DNA from: an uncultured Pirellulaceae bacterium
GTDB lineage: Bacteria > Planctomycetota > Planctomycetia > Pirellulales > Pirellulaceae
Reading direction: 5' to 3'
DNA length: 64,000 bases
NCBI GenBank assembly: GCA_938083195.1
Contig: CALKCK010000019.1
Span: 62,001 to 126,000, forward strand
The position numbers and the translations under genes are program-made. Positions 1 through 9,200 of the stretch are shown piece by piece. Numbering within the stretch: the stretch's first letter is position 1; every line of letters starts with the position of its first letter. Below the pieces are notes generated by a model. It worked only from the letters and a program-made list of their open reading frames with translations, searched no databases and was not told the origin of the DNA.

Positions 1-282
1 AGGTGAAAGGAGCGCCTTCATTGTTTGGGTTTTCATTAATTCAATGATTAATCCAACCTGGCTGGTTGGATCAAGCTCTGGCTTTTTCAATTGTTCCCGG
101 CAGTAGAATTCGGCGGTCTCAAATAACCGCCGTTGTCGAAGGCCTTCAACCAACGCTGAATTATCCTGACGTTCAATGGACGTGTCGTCATTTTGGCTAA
201 AACTGAAAGTGGGGATGATCAGGATCAGGATGATGCCCGCTAACCATTTTCCCATTTGGGATTTGTCGGTCACAGTATTCAT
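1..282 (-). CDS. Secreted TPR-type protein, N-terminal part (cut by window edge)
   Basis: The ATG at 282 overlaps the TGA of the upstream ExbD gene (ATGA overlap), so it is translationally coupled and is the last visible gene of the ExbB/ExbD cluster. The 94 visible residues start with a signal peptide or membrane anchor (hydrophobic run at about residues 14-28, then SFSQND). A helical stretch follows, with RRLFETAEFYCREQL and an ELMKTQTMKA segment. This resembles the first helices of planctomycete tetratricopeptide proteins that sit behind ExbD genes. The rest lies outside the window, so the TPR assignment is inference from context and from this short helical pattern. Confidence 0.75.
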   Translation of the reverse strand, partial: MNTVTDKSQMGKWLAGIILILIIPTFSFSQNDDTSIERQDNSALVEGLRQRRLFETAEFYCREQLKKPELDPTSQVGLIIELMKTQTMKALLSP

Positions 283-743
283 GGATTCCCCTGAGGGTTA
301 ACTGCAAACGAAACTTTTGAGAATCCAGACAGTTTGGCAGTGTCATAAGCACCAATGACAATTCCCAAAGGGACAATCGGATCGGGGTGAAGCACAACAA
401 TTGCGTCTGTTTGGATGTCAGCGATTGCACTTAATTGCGTTTTCACTTCTTCGATAGAACCGAATAGTTGGTCATTTATTTTCCAGGTAGGGGCTTGTCC
501 ATCCCAAGCGATCCGCACAATAACGTCATCGAAATCTTTTGGTTCCGGCGGTTCCACCTGGTTTACTGGATCTGATCCGGTGAGTTCTGACATATTACTG
601 GGAAGAATTTGTTCAATGATCTGAAAGCTTGCGGTCCAGACAAAAAACACCAGCAGCAAAAATACTACGTCGATCATCGGGGTCATGGCATCGTCAATAT
701 CGATGTCGCTTCCTCGGCGAATAAAAGGGCTGGAGCGCTTCAT
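279..743 (-). CDS. ExbD/TolR-family biopolymer transport protein (second copy)
   Basis: This is a 154-residue ExbD/TolR-type protein: a short cytoplasmic N-terminus, one membrane segment (about residues 22-42) and a periplasmic domain. The family forms the small subunit of proton-driven ExbB/ExbD or TolQ/TolR motors. The segment MTPMIDVVFLLLVFF carries the conserved membrane Asp (D25) needed for proton flow. It overlaps the preceding exbD by 4 bp and the following TPR gene by 4 bp, so the three are co-translated. The periplasmic part has the usual closing pattern (VVLHPDPIVPLGIVIG then AKLSGFSKVSFAV). Two adjacent ExbD genes behind one ExbB are common in planctomycetes; the substrate or energised partner is not known. 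Confidence 0.93.
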   Translation of the reverse strand: MKRSSPFIRRGSDIDIDDAMTPMIDVVFLLLVFFVWTASFQIIEQILPSNMSELTGSDPVNQVEPPEPKDFDDVIVRIAWDGQAPTWKINDQLFGSIEEVKTQLSAIADIQTDAIVVLHPDPIVPLGIVIGAYDTAKLSGFSKVSFAVNPQGNP

Positions 744-1165
744 TGGCTCTCCTCCCGGTAGACGGCGTAGGTGACTTTCCAGATCTTGGACGCAGTGCAG
801 GCAAGCATAATCGGTTCGACGGTGGAGTAGGGGGCTTCTCGACTTCCACGAATCCGGACCTCAATGTTTTCACCTTCTTTGTCGCGCGCCTCTGTAAATT
901 TTGCTTTGAGTTGTTCCTTTGAAATGGGCCTTCCGGCTAACCATAGTGAGCCATCAGATTTTACGTTGACGGTGAGTCGTGGCGTCTCCAAATCAATATC
1001 GTCTTGGCCTGAACTGGCTTGCGGCAGCGTAAGTTCCATTTGCGATTCTTGTCTCGCGAGATGGCTGCTGACGAGAAAGAAAATAATCAACAAGAAGACA
1101 ACGTCAATCATCGGTGTGATGTTGAAGCCATATTTGCGATTCGACTTGTGTTGTGGGATTTGCAT
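740..1165 (-). CDS. ExbD/TolR-family biopolymer transport protein (first copy)
   Basis: 141 residues. The N-terminus (residues 14-34) has FNITPMIDVVFLLIIFFL with the conserved proton-path Asp at residue 21. The periplasmic domain ends in a typical ExbD fold pattern (EVRIRGSREAPYSTVEPIML). It begins 52 bp after the ExbB-like gene and ends with a 4-bp overlap onto the second ExbD, so the order is exbB-exbD-exbD. Known for the family: the single-pass subunit plugs the ExbB pentamer and couples proton flow to periplasmic work. The two ExbD copies differ clearly in sequence, so they may form a heterodimer; that is inference. Confidence 0.93.
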   Translation of the reverse strand: MQIPQHKSNRKYGFNITPMIDVVFLLIIFFLVSSHLARQESQMELTLPQASSGQDDIDLETPRLTVNVKSDGSLWLAGRPISKEQLKAKFTEARDKEGENIEVRIRGSREAPYSTVEPIMLACTASKIWKVTYAVYREESQ

Positions 1166-1217
1166 AAATAAGCGAGAGGGTGATTGCGAGCGGATTCGAG
1201 CCGGCTAATGTGCGAGG

Positions 1218-1973
1218 CTATTTTTTGCTGGCTCGCCTTCGAAGTGGAGTGAAAACATGTTGAGCAATGTACGCCGCTTCGGCGACAAATTGATCAATGC
1301 GGTTTCGGAAAATGGCAAATGCTCCAATCGAAGGAATCGCCACAATCAAACCACCGACGGTTGTGACTAGTGCTTGATAAATCCCTTCGGCTAATTGTGG
1401 CGCGCTGGCCGTTCCCTGTGTGGTGGCAACATTCTGAAAAGCAATGATCATTCCGATCACGGTTCCGAGGAGTCCAACCATCGGTGCAATATTTCCAATT
1501 ACTGAGAGGTATTCAATTTTTCGAAAGAGTCTAGCTGATTGTTCTGCAAGCGCGTCTTCGATTGATTTCTCGACTGCGTTCCAACCAAAATCTAGTTCAG
1601 AGATGCCGTGCATTAAGACAAATGAGAGGAAGCTGGGGCGGTCATTGCAGGCAGCCTGTGCGCCCGATATGTCCCCGGAGAGGAGGCATTGGCGGACTTG
1701 TTCGCTCAACCCTTCTGGGATGAGGTCTTTCCGGCGGATTGTCATTAGATGATCAAAGATCAAATAGGCAGCCGTCATCGAAAGTGCGAGTAGAATCAGG
1801 ATCATGATCGCCCCGACAATCCCTCCGGAGAAAAGGATCGAGAGAAATCCAGAGGGCGCACCGGCCGAAGCACCTGCCTCGCCGGCATTTTGCGCGAGAA
1901 GTGTCTGGGTTGGAATAAAAATCAATAAATGACTCAGACCAACGGAAAACCATTGTCTCGGACTCAGTGACAT
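1218..1973 (-). CDS. MotA/TolQ/ExbB proton channel family protein
   Basis: This is the channel subunit paired with the two ExbD genes downstream. I start it at the ATG at 1973 (251 residues), because this places a signal peptide at the N-terminus (SHLLIFIPTQTLLAQNAGE) and an AGGA-like site lies just upstream; an in-frame ATG at 2045 would add 24 polar residues before it. The signal-peptide form of ExbB is common in planctomycetes. Membrane segments lie at about residues 50-73, and two more near the C-terminus. They contain the family signature (GNIAPMVGLLGTVIGMIIAF and VGGLIVAIPSIGAFAIF) with the Thr and Gly residues that line the proton path. Partner of the ExbD proteins in a pmf-driven motor. 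Confidence 0.92.
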   Translation of the reverse strand: MSLSPRQWFSVGLSHLLIFIPTQTLLAQNAGEAGASAGAPSGFLSILFSGGIVGAIMILILLALSMTAAYLIFDHLMTIRRKDLIPEGLSEQVRQCLLSGDISGAQAACNDRPSFLSFVLMHGISELDFGWNAVEKSIEDALAEQSARLFRKIEYLSVIGNIAPMVGLLGTVIGMIIAFQNVATTQGTASAPQLAEGIYQALVTTVGGLIVAIPSIGAFAIFRNRIDQFVAEAAYIAQHVFTPLRRRASKK

Positions 1974-2052
1974 GCTTCGTTCCTGTTCTGTGGTGAGTGT
2001 CTCACGCCGGCTGTCGTTAAAAGGAATGTATAATTGGATTGGCAAAATGAAA

Positions 2053-3021
2053 TTACTGGTTTATTTGCTTGGCCCATATCGTTTGCGGATAAAGAGTGAC
2101 CAACTCGTTCAAGATGGACTGAGCGAGATCCGACTTGCCTTGATTCTCCAGTAAATTACCCGCCCGATACAATGCCGCTGCGACCAGCGATTTTTGTTCG
2201 GGGAACAAAATGGGGATTCTCATCAAGTTGGCAATCGCAGGCTGCGTCTGCCCAACTCGCGATTGTGCTTCGGCCAAAACGAGATATGGGCCCGCACGAA
2301 ATTCGCGGGGCAAACCCAGAATGGTCTTTTCCCATGGTTTTACTTGTTTGTCGGTGACATTAAGTCGCGTTCGCCAGAGTTGGACGATCGCGATGTTTTT
2401 TATACGGGGGTCAATATCTTCGGAGAGCGTTTGCAAAATTTCAATACCAGCATTTCGTTGTCGGTTGGCAAGCATCCAACTGGCGCCAATTAATTGAAGG
2501 AATGAATCTCGGGAATTCCCTAATCTACTCGTGATGTCAGCCATGACTGTCCCGGAACTGGTCCAGCAAATGGGAGCCAAGGGAAGAAAGCGAGTCTGTG
2601 GGTCCTCACGGAGGATTGTTTGAAAGTGACGAATTGCATCGGCGTATTTTTCAATTGACTGATAGGCTTCGATGAGGTGTGCGCGAATAATGAGTTTCGC
2701 CCAAGGCCGTGTTTCATTGGTGAGCGCTTCTTCGAATTGAACAATGGCAAAACTGGGATTGCCAGAATTTAATTCCTGCATTCCCAGTTTGTAATTATCC
2801 CCCCACTCTGTCTCAATTTTAATAATGGAGTCATTGTCAATTTTCCGCTCAACCCCGTTTGAGTTGATGGTTAGCGAGTCGCCTATCCATTGGGTAATCG
2901 TCCCCTTTCGATTGACGGTGGGCGCGCCGTCTTTGCGTCGCGTCACGACAGTATCGGTTTGTCCGATTGCCGATGCCGGTAAATTTAAGCCAAGGAATAA
3001 GATTGCAATAATCAGTCGCAT
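2053..3021 (-). CDS. Secreted tetratricopeptide-repeat protein
   Basis: 322 residues with a clear signal peptide (residues 1-20, LFLGLNLPASAIGQ). After it comes a small beta-rich segment of about 50 residues (KGTITQWIGDSLTI, VERKIDNDSIIKIET) that looks like a short RNA-binding-like or SH3-like fold, followed by helical repeats. TPR-like units are visible at about residues 78-140 (AIVQFEEALTNETRPWAK, AYQSIEKYADAIRHFQTIL) and again at 235-320 (QSRVGQTQPAIANLMRIPILF, LLENQGKSDLAQSILNELV). It lies 88 bp after the VWA gene and 79 bp before the ExbB start. It probably acts in the periplasm with the ExbB/D motor; a role like that of YbgF/CpoB with Tol-Pal is a guess. Confidence 0.85.
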   Translation of the reverse strand: MRLIIAILFLGLNLPASAIGQTDTVVTRRKDGAPTVNRKGTITQWIGDSLTINSNGVERKIDNDSIIKIETEWGDNYKLGMQELNSGNPSFAIVQFEEALTNETRPWAKLIIRAHLIEAYQSIEKYADAIRHFQTILREDPQTRFLPLAPICWTSSGTVMADITSRLGNSRDSFLQLIGASWMLANRQRNAGIEILQTLSEDIDPRIKNIAIVQLWRTRLNVTDKQVKPWEKTILGLPREFRAGPYLVLAEAQSRVGQTQPAIANLMRIPILFPEQKSLVAAALYRAGNLLENQGKSDLAQSILNELVTLYPQTIWAKQINQ

Positions 3022-3108
3022 TTGTAGTCCGATAATGGATTCGCTCGTTGGTCTGACAACCCTGCTTTTTTAATGACTTCGGTTCGAAGCGTCTATGCTA
3101 AGCGGCTT

Positions 3109-4104
3109 TTATTCCACTTGCAGTGTATTGATGTTTTTAAAAATGTATTTTCCGCCGCTGTTTCTAGCGATCGCTTCGAGCGAGCGATCATTAGATCGCC
3201 GTTCTCCAAATTCAATGGTGTTAATAATTGCCCGTGAATAATTCCGACGACTGATTTCAAAGATTTCATCCGCGGTAAAACCCCCTTCGGCATCCGAGAG
3301 AAAGAAAATGACGTCAGGGCTGAGTTTTAAAGCTGTTTTTAATGCAGCGAGATGGTCCGTGCCTCCAGCGGGTCGGATGTTTTCAATGAATTGTTTCGCC
3401 GCCTCTTTGTTGGCTTCACTGGCTGAATGGAGGCTCAGTTTTCGGCGAAAGATGTCGACTTCGTTATTGTAAAAAAGAATTTGGAATTGATTCGAGTCGT
3501 TGAGAGAATTAATGCTTTTCCAAAGTTCCTGCCTCGCAGCAAGCATTGGTCGAAAGTTATACCCCTCCATGCTTTTCGAACGATCGATGAGGTAAACGAA
3601 CCGTGATCCTGTTCCTGGAATACCAAAGACTTCCACGGTCATTTTTCCACCAATCTTCCCTTTGACTGCAGGCCCGACAATTAATGAGTCTGCACTCGGT
3701 AGCTTATTGGCCAGCAGATCGGCAGCGCCAGGTGATTCGTCAGTGCTGGATTCTAACCCTGGTAATTCTGGTCGGTTTTCAAGATCGACTGATGGAGTTG
3801 AGTTGTCGGGTGCTGGCGCGGGGTTGCTGCTTTGAGCAATGTCGCCTTCACTTAGATATTCAGTTGTTTCCGTCTGGAGGTCGACAAGAACGATGCCACC
3901 AGTTCGATTTTCTGCTTCGCCGGACCCGTTTGGTATCTGCGTTAGAAAGAAAATCAAACCCGCCATCAAGCTCAAGTGCAACAGTAGTGACAGCAGCCAA
4001 GCGGGCAGCGATTTCTTGACCTGTTCCGAAGAACGCGGTTGAAATCCGAACGGTTTCGACGGGGGCGGGAGCATGGCGAGGGAACTTTTTTGGGGATGAG
4101 TCAT
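3109..4104 (-). CDS. Membrane-anchored von Willebrand factor A domain protein
   Basis: 331 residues. One membrane helix at about 35-54 is preceded by a basic cytoplasmic tail, then comes a Pro/Ser-rich linker (85-145) and a VWA domain (about 165-325). The metal-binding MIDAS site is complete: D174-R-S-K-S178, a Thr in GGTDHL, and an Asp in FLSDAEG. VWA domains of this kind bind protein ligands through a divalent metal. A GGAA just upstream of the ATG at 4104 and a promoter at 4140-4168 support this start. First gene of the minus-strand cluster with TPR, ExbB and ExbD. Its topology (TM then periplasmic domain) resembles TonB, so it could be the element the motor acts on; that is inference. Confidence 0.9.
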   Translation of the reverse strand: MTHPQKSSLAMLPPPSKPFGFQPRSSEQVKKSLPAWLLSLLLHLSLMAGLIFFLTQIPNGSGEAENRTGGIVLVDLQTETTEYLSEGDIAQSSNPAPAPDNSTPSVDLENRPELPGLESSTDESPGAADLLANKLPSADSLIVGPAVKGKIGGKMTVEVFGIPGTGSRFVYLIDRSKSMEGYNFRPMLAARQELWKSINSLNDSNQFQILFYNNEVDIFRRKLSLHSASEANKEAAKQFIENIRPAGGTDHLAALKTALKLSPDVIFFLSDAEGGFTADEIFEISRRNYSRAIINTIEFGERRSNDRSLEAIARNSGGKYIFKNINTLQVE

Positions 4105-4485
4105 TCGATTCCATTTCTGCCGATTCGCCTGAATGCTTCATTTTAAAGATGCGACGAAATTGAGTCAATGTTAAGCCTCTGCGTGGATTGTCCGAATTGC
4201 CTGTTCCCTCGGGTGGTATTTCACTAAATACGAAGGCGTTCGGCCTGGCGTCGCTGGGTGACACGTTTGGTCCATCGGCGGTGACGGCGAGTTTAGAGGC
4301 GGCGAAATTGCTGCCGGCGAGCCAATTTTTTAGTAGTTAAAACTTTTTATAAGATTTATTTCAGGAACGACCAGAGGTGTCACTCGGTAACCCAATAGTT
4401 GTATTCAGACAAAGCGTTTTGTGATTTCAAACAACGGTGGTTTGAAACAAATACGATTGGAAACAACCTTAAGCGGGAGCTGAAC
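4105..4485. other. Intergenic region upstream of the VWA cluster
   Basis: About 380 bp between the divergent VWA gene and the small plus-strand gene at 4486. Apart from the minus-strand promoter at 4140-4168, I see no RNA gene or strong repeat. A minus-strand open frame crosses it but overlaps the VWA gene out of frame and has no recognisable domain. Confidence 0.5.
4140..4168 (-). promoter_or_regulatory. Sigma-70-type promoter for the VWA-ExbBD cluster
   Basis: On the minus strand TTGACT (4168-4163) is followed after exactly 17 bp by TAAAAT (4145-4140). Both boxes match the consensus at five of six positions. Transcription would begin near 4133, about 29 bp ahead of the ATG at 4104. No equally good promoter was seen inside the cluster. 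Confidence 0.55.
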
Positions 4486-4698
4486 ATGATCAAGCCACTT
4501 AACTCACCCCAACTTTCTGCTGCGAAGAATCGGACCGGTTTGCAGAGTATTTCAGATTTGCTTCCTCGGTTGATTCGCCAATATGAAATTCAGGCAGAAA
4601 TGTTGCGAAGTCGAGAGGAAGTGGTGCGACCTTGTTCTGCGGTAGCGATCGAAGGAAGCGTTGCGATTGAGCAAGGAAAGTTTGCTTGGTACGAATGA
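4486..4698 (+). CDS. Small conserved planctomycete-type protein, function unknown
   Basis: 70 residues from the ATG at 4486, which has a GGGAG ribosome-binding site about 6 bp upstream; an in-frame start 87 bp further upstream lacks one. The core is a helical segment (LPRLIRQYEIQAEMLRSR) followed by a short region with PCSAVAIEG and a closing KFAWYE. Small planctomycete proteins with a similar 'L-P-x-hydrophobic-x-R-Y' helix exist, but I cannot name a function. No signal peptide, no membrane segment, no metal-binding motif. It is convergent with the hydrolase gene that ends 31 bp downstream. Confidence 0.6.
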   Translation: MIKPLNSPQLSAAKNRTGLQSISDLLPRLIRQYEIQAEMLRSREEVVRPCSAVAIEGSVAIEQGKFAWYE

Positions 4699-4729
4699 AT
4701 TTTGACCGCAACATTATCTTGCGTTGCCA

Positions 4730-5533
4730 TCAACGATTCGAATTCAAAAATTCTAAAACTTGATAGTTGAATGAGTCAGGTTGCTCGAGAGGGGTGAGGT
4801 GCCCTGCTGTTTTGATTTCGACAAACTGAGCATTGCAAATTAACGCGGCGTTGCTGCTCATTTCTTGAGTTGTCGTGATCTCATCGTACTGCCCACCAAC
4901 GAACAGGGTTGGGCAATCAATCATGGGCAACCAAGCAGTTGCATCGGACCGGTTGGACATTGCAAGTTGTCCTGCGGCGATTGAATCCGGTGAAGTCGAT
5001 TCGATCATTTGTTCGACGCTGAGCTGAATTGTTTTTATTCGTTCTTGCGGGTTGCTATAGAGCAGGCGAGGTGCCATCTGTTGGGCAAGAATCTGTGTGC
5101 CGGTGTTGAAAATAGATTTAGCAGCAATTCTTCTACCACGAGCGACTTCGAGGCTGTCGCTGGCAGCACGGGTATTGCAGGCGATGATTTTACTGATTTT
5201 TTCTGGATACTGTTTCCAGAATTCCCAGCCGATGTAGCCCCCCATCGAGAGACCGCAAAAGACCACGCGCTCGCGGACATTTAATGCGTCCAAAATGTCA
5301 GATATGTCTTCTGCATGGCTGCGGAGGTCAAGGCGAGGTTCGCCACATTGGCTTAACCCAAAACCGGCGAGGTCTGGGCAGATAACACGGTGAGTTTTCG
5401 CAAATTCTAAAATCTGAAATTCCCACATTCGCTGATTTAGTGGAAAGCCATGGATCAATAACAAAGGGGGGCCTTGGCCCTCGTCGACCACGTGAAGCAG
5501 TGCATCTCGAACGGAGAGTGTTTTTTTAATCAT
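4730..5533 (-). CDS. Alpha/beta-fold hydrolase
   Basis: 267 residues, cytoplasmic. The catalytic triad is visible: nucleophile S96 in GLSMGG, D217 in GGQYDEIT and H245 in AGHLTP. The oxyanion region LLLIHGFPLN is at 25-33. The layout matches the 3-oxoadipate enol-lactonase/haloperoxidase-like branch of the superfamily (length 255-275), but the substrate cannot be told from sequence. It ends 16 bp before the end of the DUF2752 gene's territory, on the same strand, and could be co-transcribed with it. Confidence 0.88.
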   Translation of the reverse strand: MIKKTLSVRDALLHVVDEGQGPPLLLIHGFPLNQRMWEFQILEFAKTHRVICPDLAGFGLSQCGEPRLDLRSHAEDISDILDALNVRERVVFCGLSMGGYIGWEFWKQYPEKISKIIACNTRAASDSLEVARGRRIAAKSIFNTGTQILAQQMAPRLLYSNPQERIKTIQLSVEQMIESTSPDSIAAGQLAMSNRSDATAWLPMIDCPTLFVGGQYDEITTTQEMSSNAALICNAQFVEIKTAGHLTPLEQPDSFNYQVLEFLNSNR

Positions 5534-5549
5534 CTTTTCGATGCGTTGA

Positions 5550-6059
5550 TTATTGAAAGCGAGTCAGCGTCCAAATCCAATTGGTTAATAGGATTATCGC
5601 AACTGCCATGGGAATCCAATAAATGAAGGGCCAGTAAAGAGCAGCTTTTCCTTTTTGAATTCTCCAAATTTGAATTGCATGCCAGGGAAGCTGAATCGCG
5701 ACGAATAGGTAGATAATAAAACTTGCGTGATTAAATTTCCAGGCTTTGCTTAGCTGTCCATGGCTGATGCAGATAAATGCCCGCGTGAGTCCACAGCCGG
5801 GGCAATCCACTCCCAACATTCGTCGACTCGAGCAGGTGTCTGGAAGCGGGCTGCTGAATCCTGGCAGGAAAACAGCCTGTTTACCGTCTGTACTCATGAG
5901 AACCGAAAGTAGAATGATCAAGGACGCGAAAGATAAAAAAATCAGATGCCCAATGCGATCAGCGTTTTGGTGTTTGGTAAAGTTAACATGAGTTGCGAGC
6001 ACTACAGGGTCCACCCCGTTTCCCATTGCTGCGTCGGCGTTTTCGTTAGGATTGCTCAC
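5550..6059 (-). CDS. DUF2752 domain membrane protein
   Basis: 169 residues with three or four hydrophobic segments (about 37-55, 105-125, 140-165). The family hallmark CPGCGLTRA is at residues 86-94, preceded by an extra Cys in DTCSSRRMLG and followed by the usual FNHAS pattern in the next helix. DUF2752 proteins are small inner-membrane proteins of unknown biochemical role; the CxxC suggests metal binding or redox. It lies just upstream of the hydrolase on the minus strand and diverges from the cytochrome gene at 6215. Confidence 0.88.
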   Translation of the reverse strand: MSNPNENADAAMGNGVDPVVLATHVNFTKHQNADRIGHLIFLSFASLIILLSVLMSTDGKQAVFLPGFSSPLPDTCSSRRMLGVDCPGCGLTRAFICISHGQLSKAWKFNHASFIIYLFVAIQLPWHAIQIWRIQKGKAALYWPFIYWIPMAVAIILLTNWIWTLTRFQ

Positions 6060-6214
6060 GCGTTATTAAGGGGCCTATTTCGGTTGTTTGTGAATGACGA
6101 TCCGGCCATTGTACGAAAGAAAAGTAATAAGGTCGCAAATTGAAAACTGTTTAGGTACGATAATATTGGAAATAATTTACTGTTTCCGGATTCATTATTT
6201 AATAAAGAACTAAC

Positions 6215-9200
6215 ATGTTTTTGACCGTTTGTTTTTTGTCGCGACGATCAGTAATTAGGTTGATCGTTTTTTTTCTGACTGCGGTTGGGAGTGCTCCGGG
6301 GTTTGCGAAGCAGGAATCTGAATCTGATTTTTTCGAATCTCGAATTCGTCCTGTGTTGGTTGAACACTGCTACGAGTGCCACAATAGTTCAAACCAAGCG
6401 GAGGCCGAGCTAGCGCTTGACTGGCGACAGGGCATCCGAACCGAAACTGAGCATGGCAGGAGTGTGGTTCCTGGCAAGCCTGGCGAAAGCCTTTTATTGA
6501 AGGTAATCAAGCATCAAGTCGAAGGGCTTGAGATGCCCGAAGGGGGTGTCAAGTTGGAACCGGGAGTCATTGCCGATTTCGAAGAATGGATTAACCAAGG
6601 GGCGTATGACCCGCGGGAAGAGCCGCCTTCCTCGGAAGAGCTTGAAAAAGTGACGTCGTGGGACGCGACGCTGCAGGCTCGGAAGCAATGGTGGAGTTTT
6701 CAGCCAATTCTAAAACCAGAACTGCCGGAACCAAATGATTGGTCGAATCATCCTCTAGATCGTTTTGTTTATTCCCGCGCGCAGGCCAATCAGCTTGATG
6801 TTTCTCCGAAGGCAGAGGACGCTGTTTTAGCAAGGAGAATTACGTTTGCTCTGACCGGGTTGCCACCTGCTACCGCACAGTTGTCGGCGGTGACTTCCGG
6901 TGAACTATCCATCGAATCGTTAGTTGATCAGTGCCTTGAGTCCGAGCATTATGGTGAGCGATTCGCCCGGCATTGGATGGATCTCGTCCGATACGCTGAT
7001 TCGCACGGATCTGAGGGGGACCCCTCAATTCCCAACGCTTTTCAATATCGAGATTATTTAATTCGAGCGTTGAACCAGGACGTGCCGTATCGCGATTTAG
7101 TGAGAGAGCATATTGCGGGTGACTTGTTGGCAGAGCCTCGGATCAATAGTGAACTTGGGATTGATGAATCGGCGATTGGGCCGGCGCATTGGCGTTTGTG
7201 TTTTCATGGTTTTGCCCCGACGGATGCACTCGACGAAAAAGTCCGATTTACTGATGACCAGATTAATGTTTTTGGGAAGGCATTTTTAGGGCTGACGATA
7301 TCCTGCGCACGTTGTCACGATCATAAATTCGATGCCATCAGTCAGGCTGATTACTACGCCCTGTTTGGTGTCATTGGTTCGACAAGGCCAGCCATGCGAG
7401 ATGTGAGGGTTGATTCCCAGCGTGGGAACGCCCAGGCAAAGCTTATTGAGACGAAGGAAGAAATCAAATCGAACCTTGTGGTTGCTTGGCTGGAACGAGT
7501 GAAGCAGTTGCGGCGGGAGTTTCTTACTCAAGAGGAAGCGATGCAAAACGCTGCCAAGGGAGCGACGGAACCGAATCACGTGTTGTTTCTTTGGAATCAA
7601 ATGCAGGGCCATGAAGGTGATCCAGAAAGCTGGCAAGCGAATTGGAAGAAGTTAAAACGGCAGTGGTTGGAACAAAAAACGAATCGAGACAATGAACGCC
7701 GCACTGCCTCAGATCACTGGGATTTAGCCAAGTCAGATGATTTAAACGCGTGGTTTGGTGAAGGGTTTGATTTTTTTCAGTCGCGGCCACCGGGTCAAAT
7801 GAGAATTGCTCCCACGGGGCCTGATGTTGTATCCGCAATTTATCCAGGCGGTGTTTACTCTGGCCTGTTATCGGATCGTTTGCCTGGAGTGTTGGGTTCG
7901 CCACGATTTGAAGTGGATGAGAAATTGACAGCTTGGGTTCGTTGTGTTGGAGGTGGCCAGGCGACCGCAAGGTATGTCGTGCAAAACTATCCTCGTAACG
8001 GGACAGTTTATCCGATCAACGAGCTTAAAAACCAGAATTGGCATTGGCAGCGTTTCAATCTTGATTATTGGCAAGGTGATCAAGTGCATCTTGAGCTAGC
8101 AACGGCCAAGGATGCTCCGCTGCAAGTGCGTAATTCAGATCGTTCGTGGTTGGGGGTGCGAGACGTCGTCGTTCGAAAAACAGAAGCTGGCTCTCCCACA
8201 AATTATTCAATGGAACAATGGGAGATGATTCTGGGATCGGATCGACCGTCCATTCCGAAATCTCTGGCCGATCTGGGAGGGCGTTTATGCGATGAATACG
8301 AGTCGGCCATACGGGCGTGGGCGGCCAACGAGTTGAGTGATTCACAAGCGTTACTGCTCAACGCGCTGTTAAGAGATGGAATGATTCCTAATACGTCTCG
8401 AGAGTTACCTCCAGTCAGAGAGTTAGTGCTTCAATATCGAGAAATTGAAAAAGCGATGGCGTCGCCCTTTCGCGTACCTGGCGTTGTGGAGGCGGACTCG
8501 TATGACCAGCCATTGATGGAGCGAGGTGATCATCGACGGCTCAAGCAACCCATCCCGCGTCGTTTCCTTGAAGCTATTGATTCCACTCCTTATCAAACGG
8601 AATTGAGTGGCCGAATGGAGTTGGCAGATGACTTGTTCCGAGTTGATAATCCTCTTACTGCGCGTGTGATTGTCAATCGAATTTGGCTGTATTTGTTTGG
8701 CAAGGGTTTAGTGGTTACGCCAGACAATTTTGGTCGGCTCGGTGCTAAGCCAACCCATCCTGAGCTACTTGATTTTCTGGCGACTCGAATGGTCGATCAG
8801 GGATGGTCGATCAAGAAAATGGTTCGCTTTCTTGTTTTGTCAAAAACCTGGCAACAAACTTCTGAAGTATCGCCAGATTCAGCTCGCATTGATCCAGAGA
8901 ACCGTTGGGTCACTCATTACAACGCGAGGCGATTGGATGCAGAATCAATTCGAGATGCCATGGTGGCGACGACTGGGCAATTGGATCCAAAAATGTACGG
9001 CCCCAGTTTTTCACCCAATTCCAGCTCTAAGCGAAGAGCCGTTTATGTGAGATCCCAGCGAAACAATTTAGATAGATTTTTGGCGGTGTTTGATTCACCC
9101 GTTCCGTTTGCGACCACGGGTAAGCGAAACACGACGAATGTACCAGCCCAGTCGTTAACCATGATGAACTCACCGTTCGTAATGGAGTTGTCTAAAAACT

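Noticed and set aside
3860-4264. Minus-strand open frame of 134 codons
   Set aside because: Out of frame over the VWA gene, whose domain and promoter are clear. No family motif.
6130-6175. Possible promoter TTGAAA with TAATAT ahead of the 6215 gene
   Set aside because: Spacing is 15 bp and the boxes are weak in an AT-rich stretch; not better than chance.
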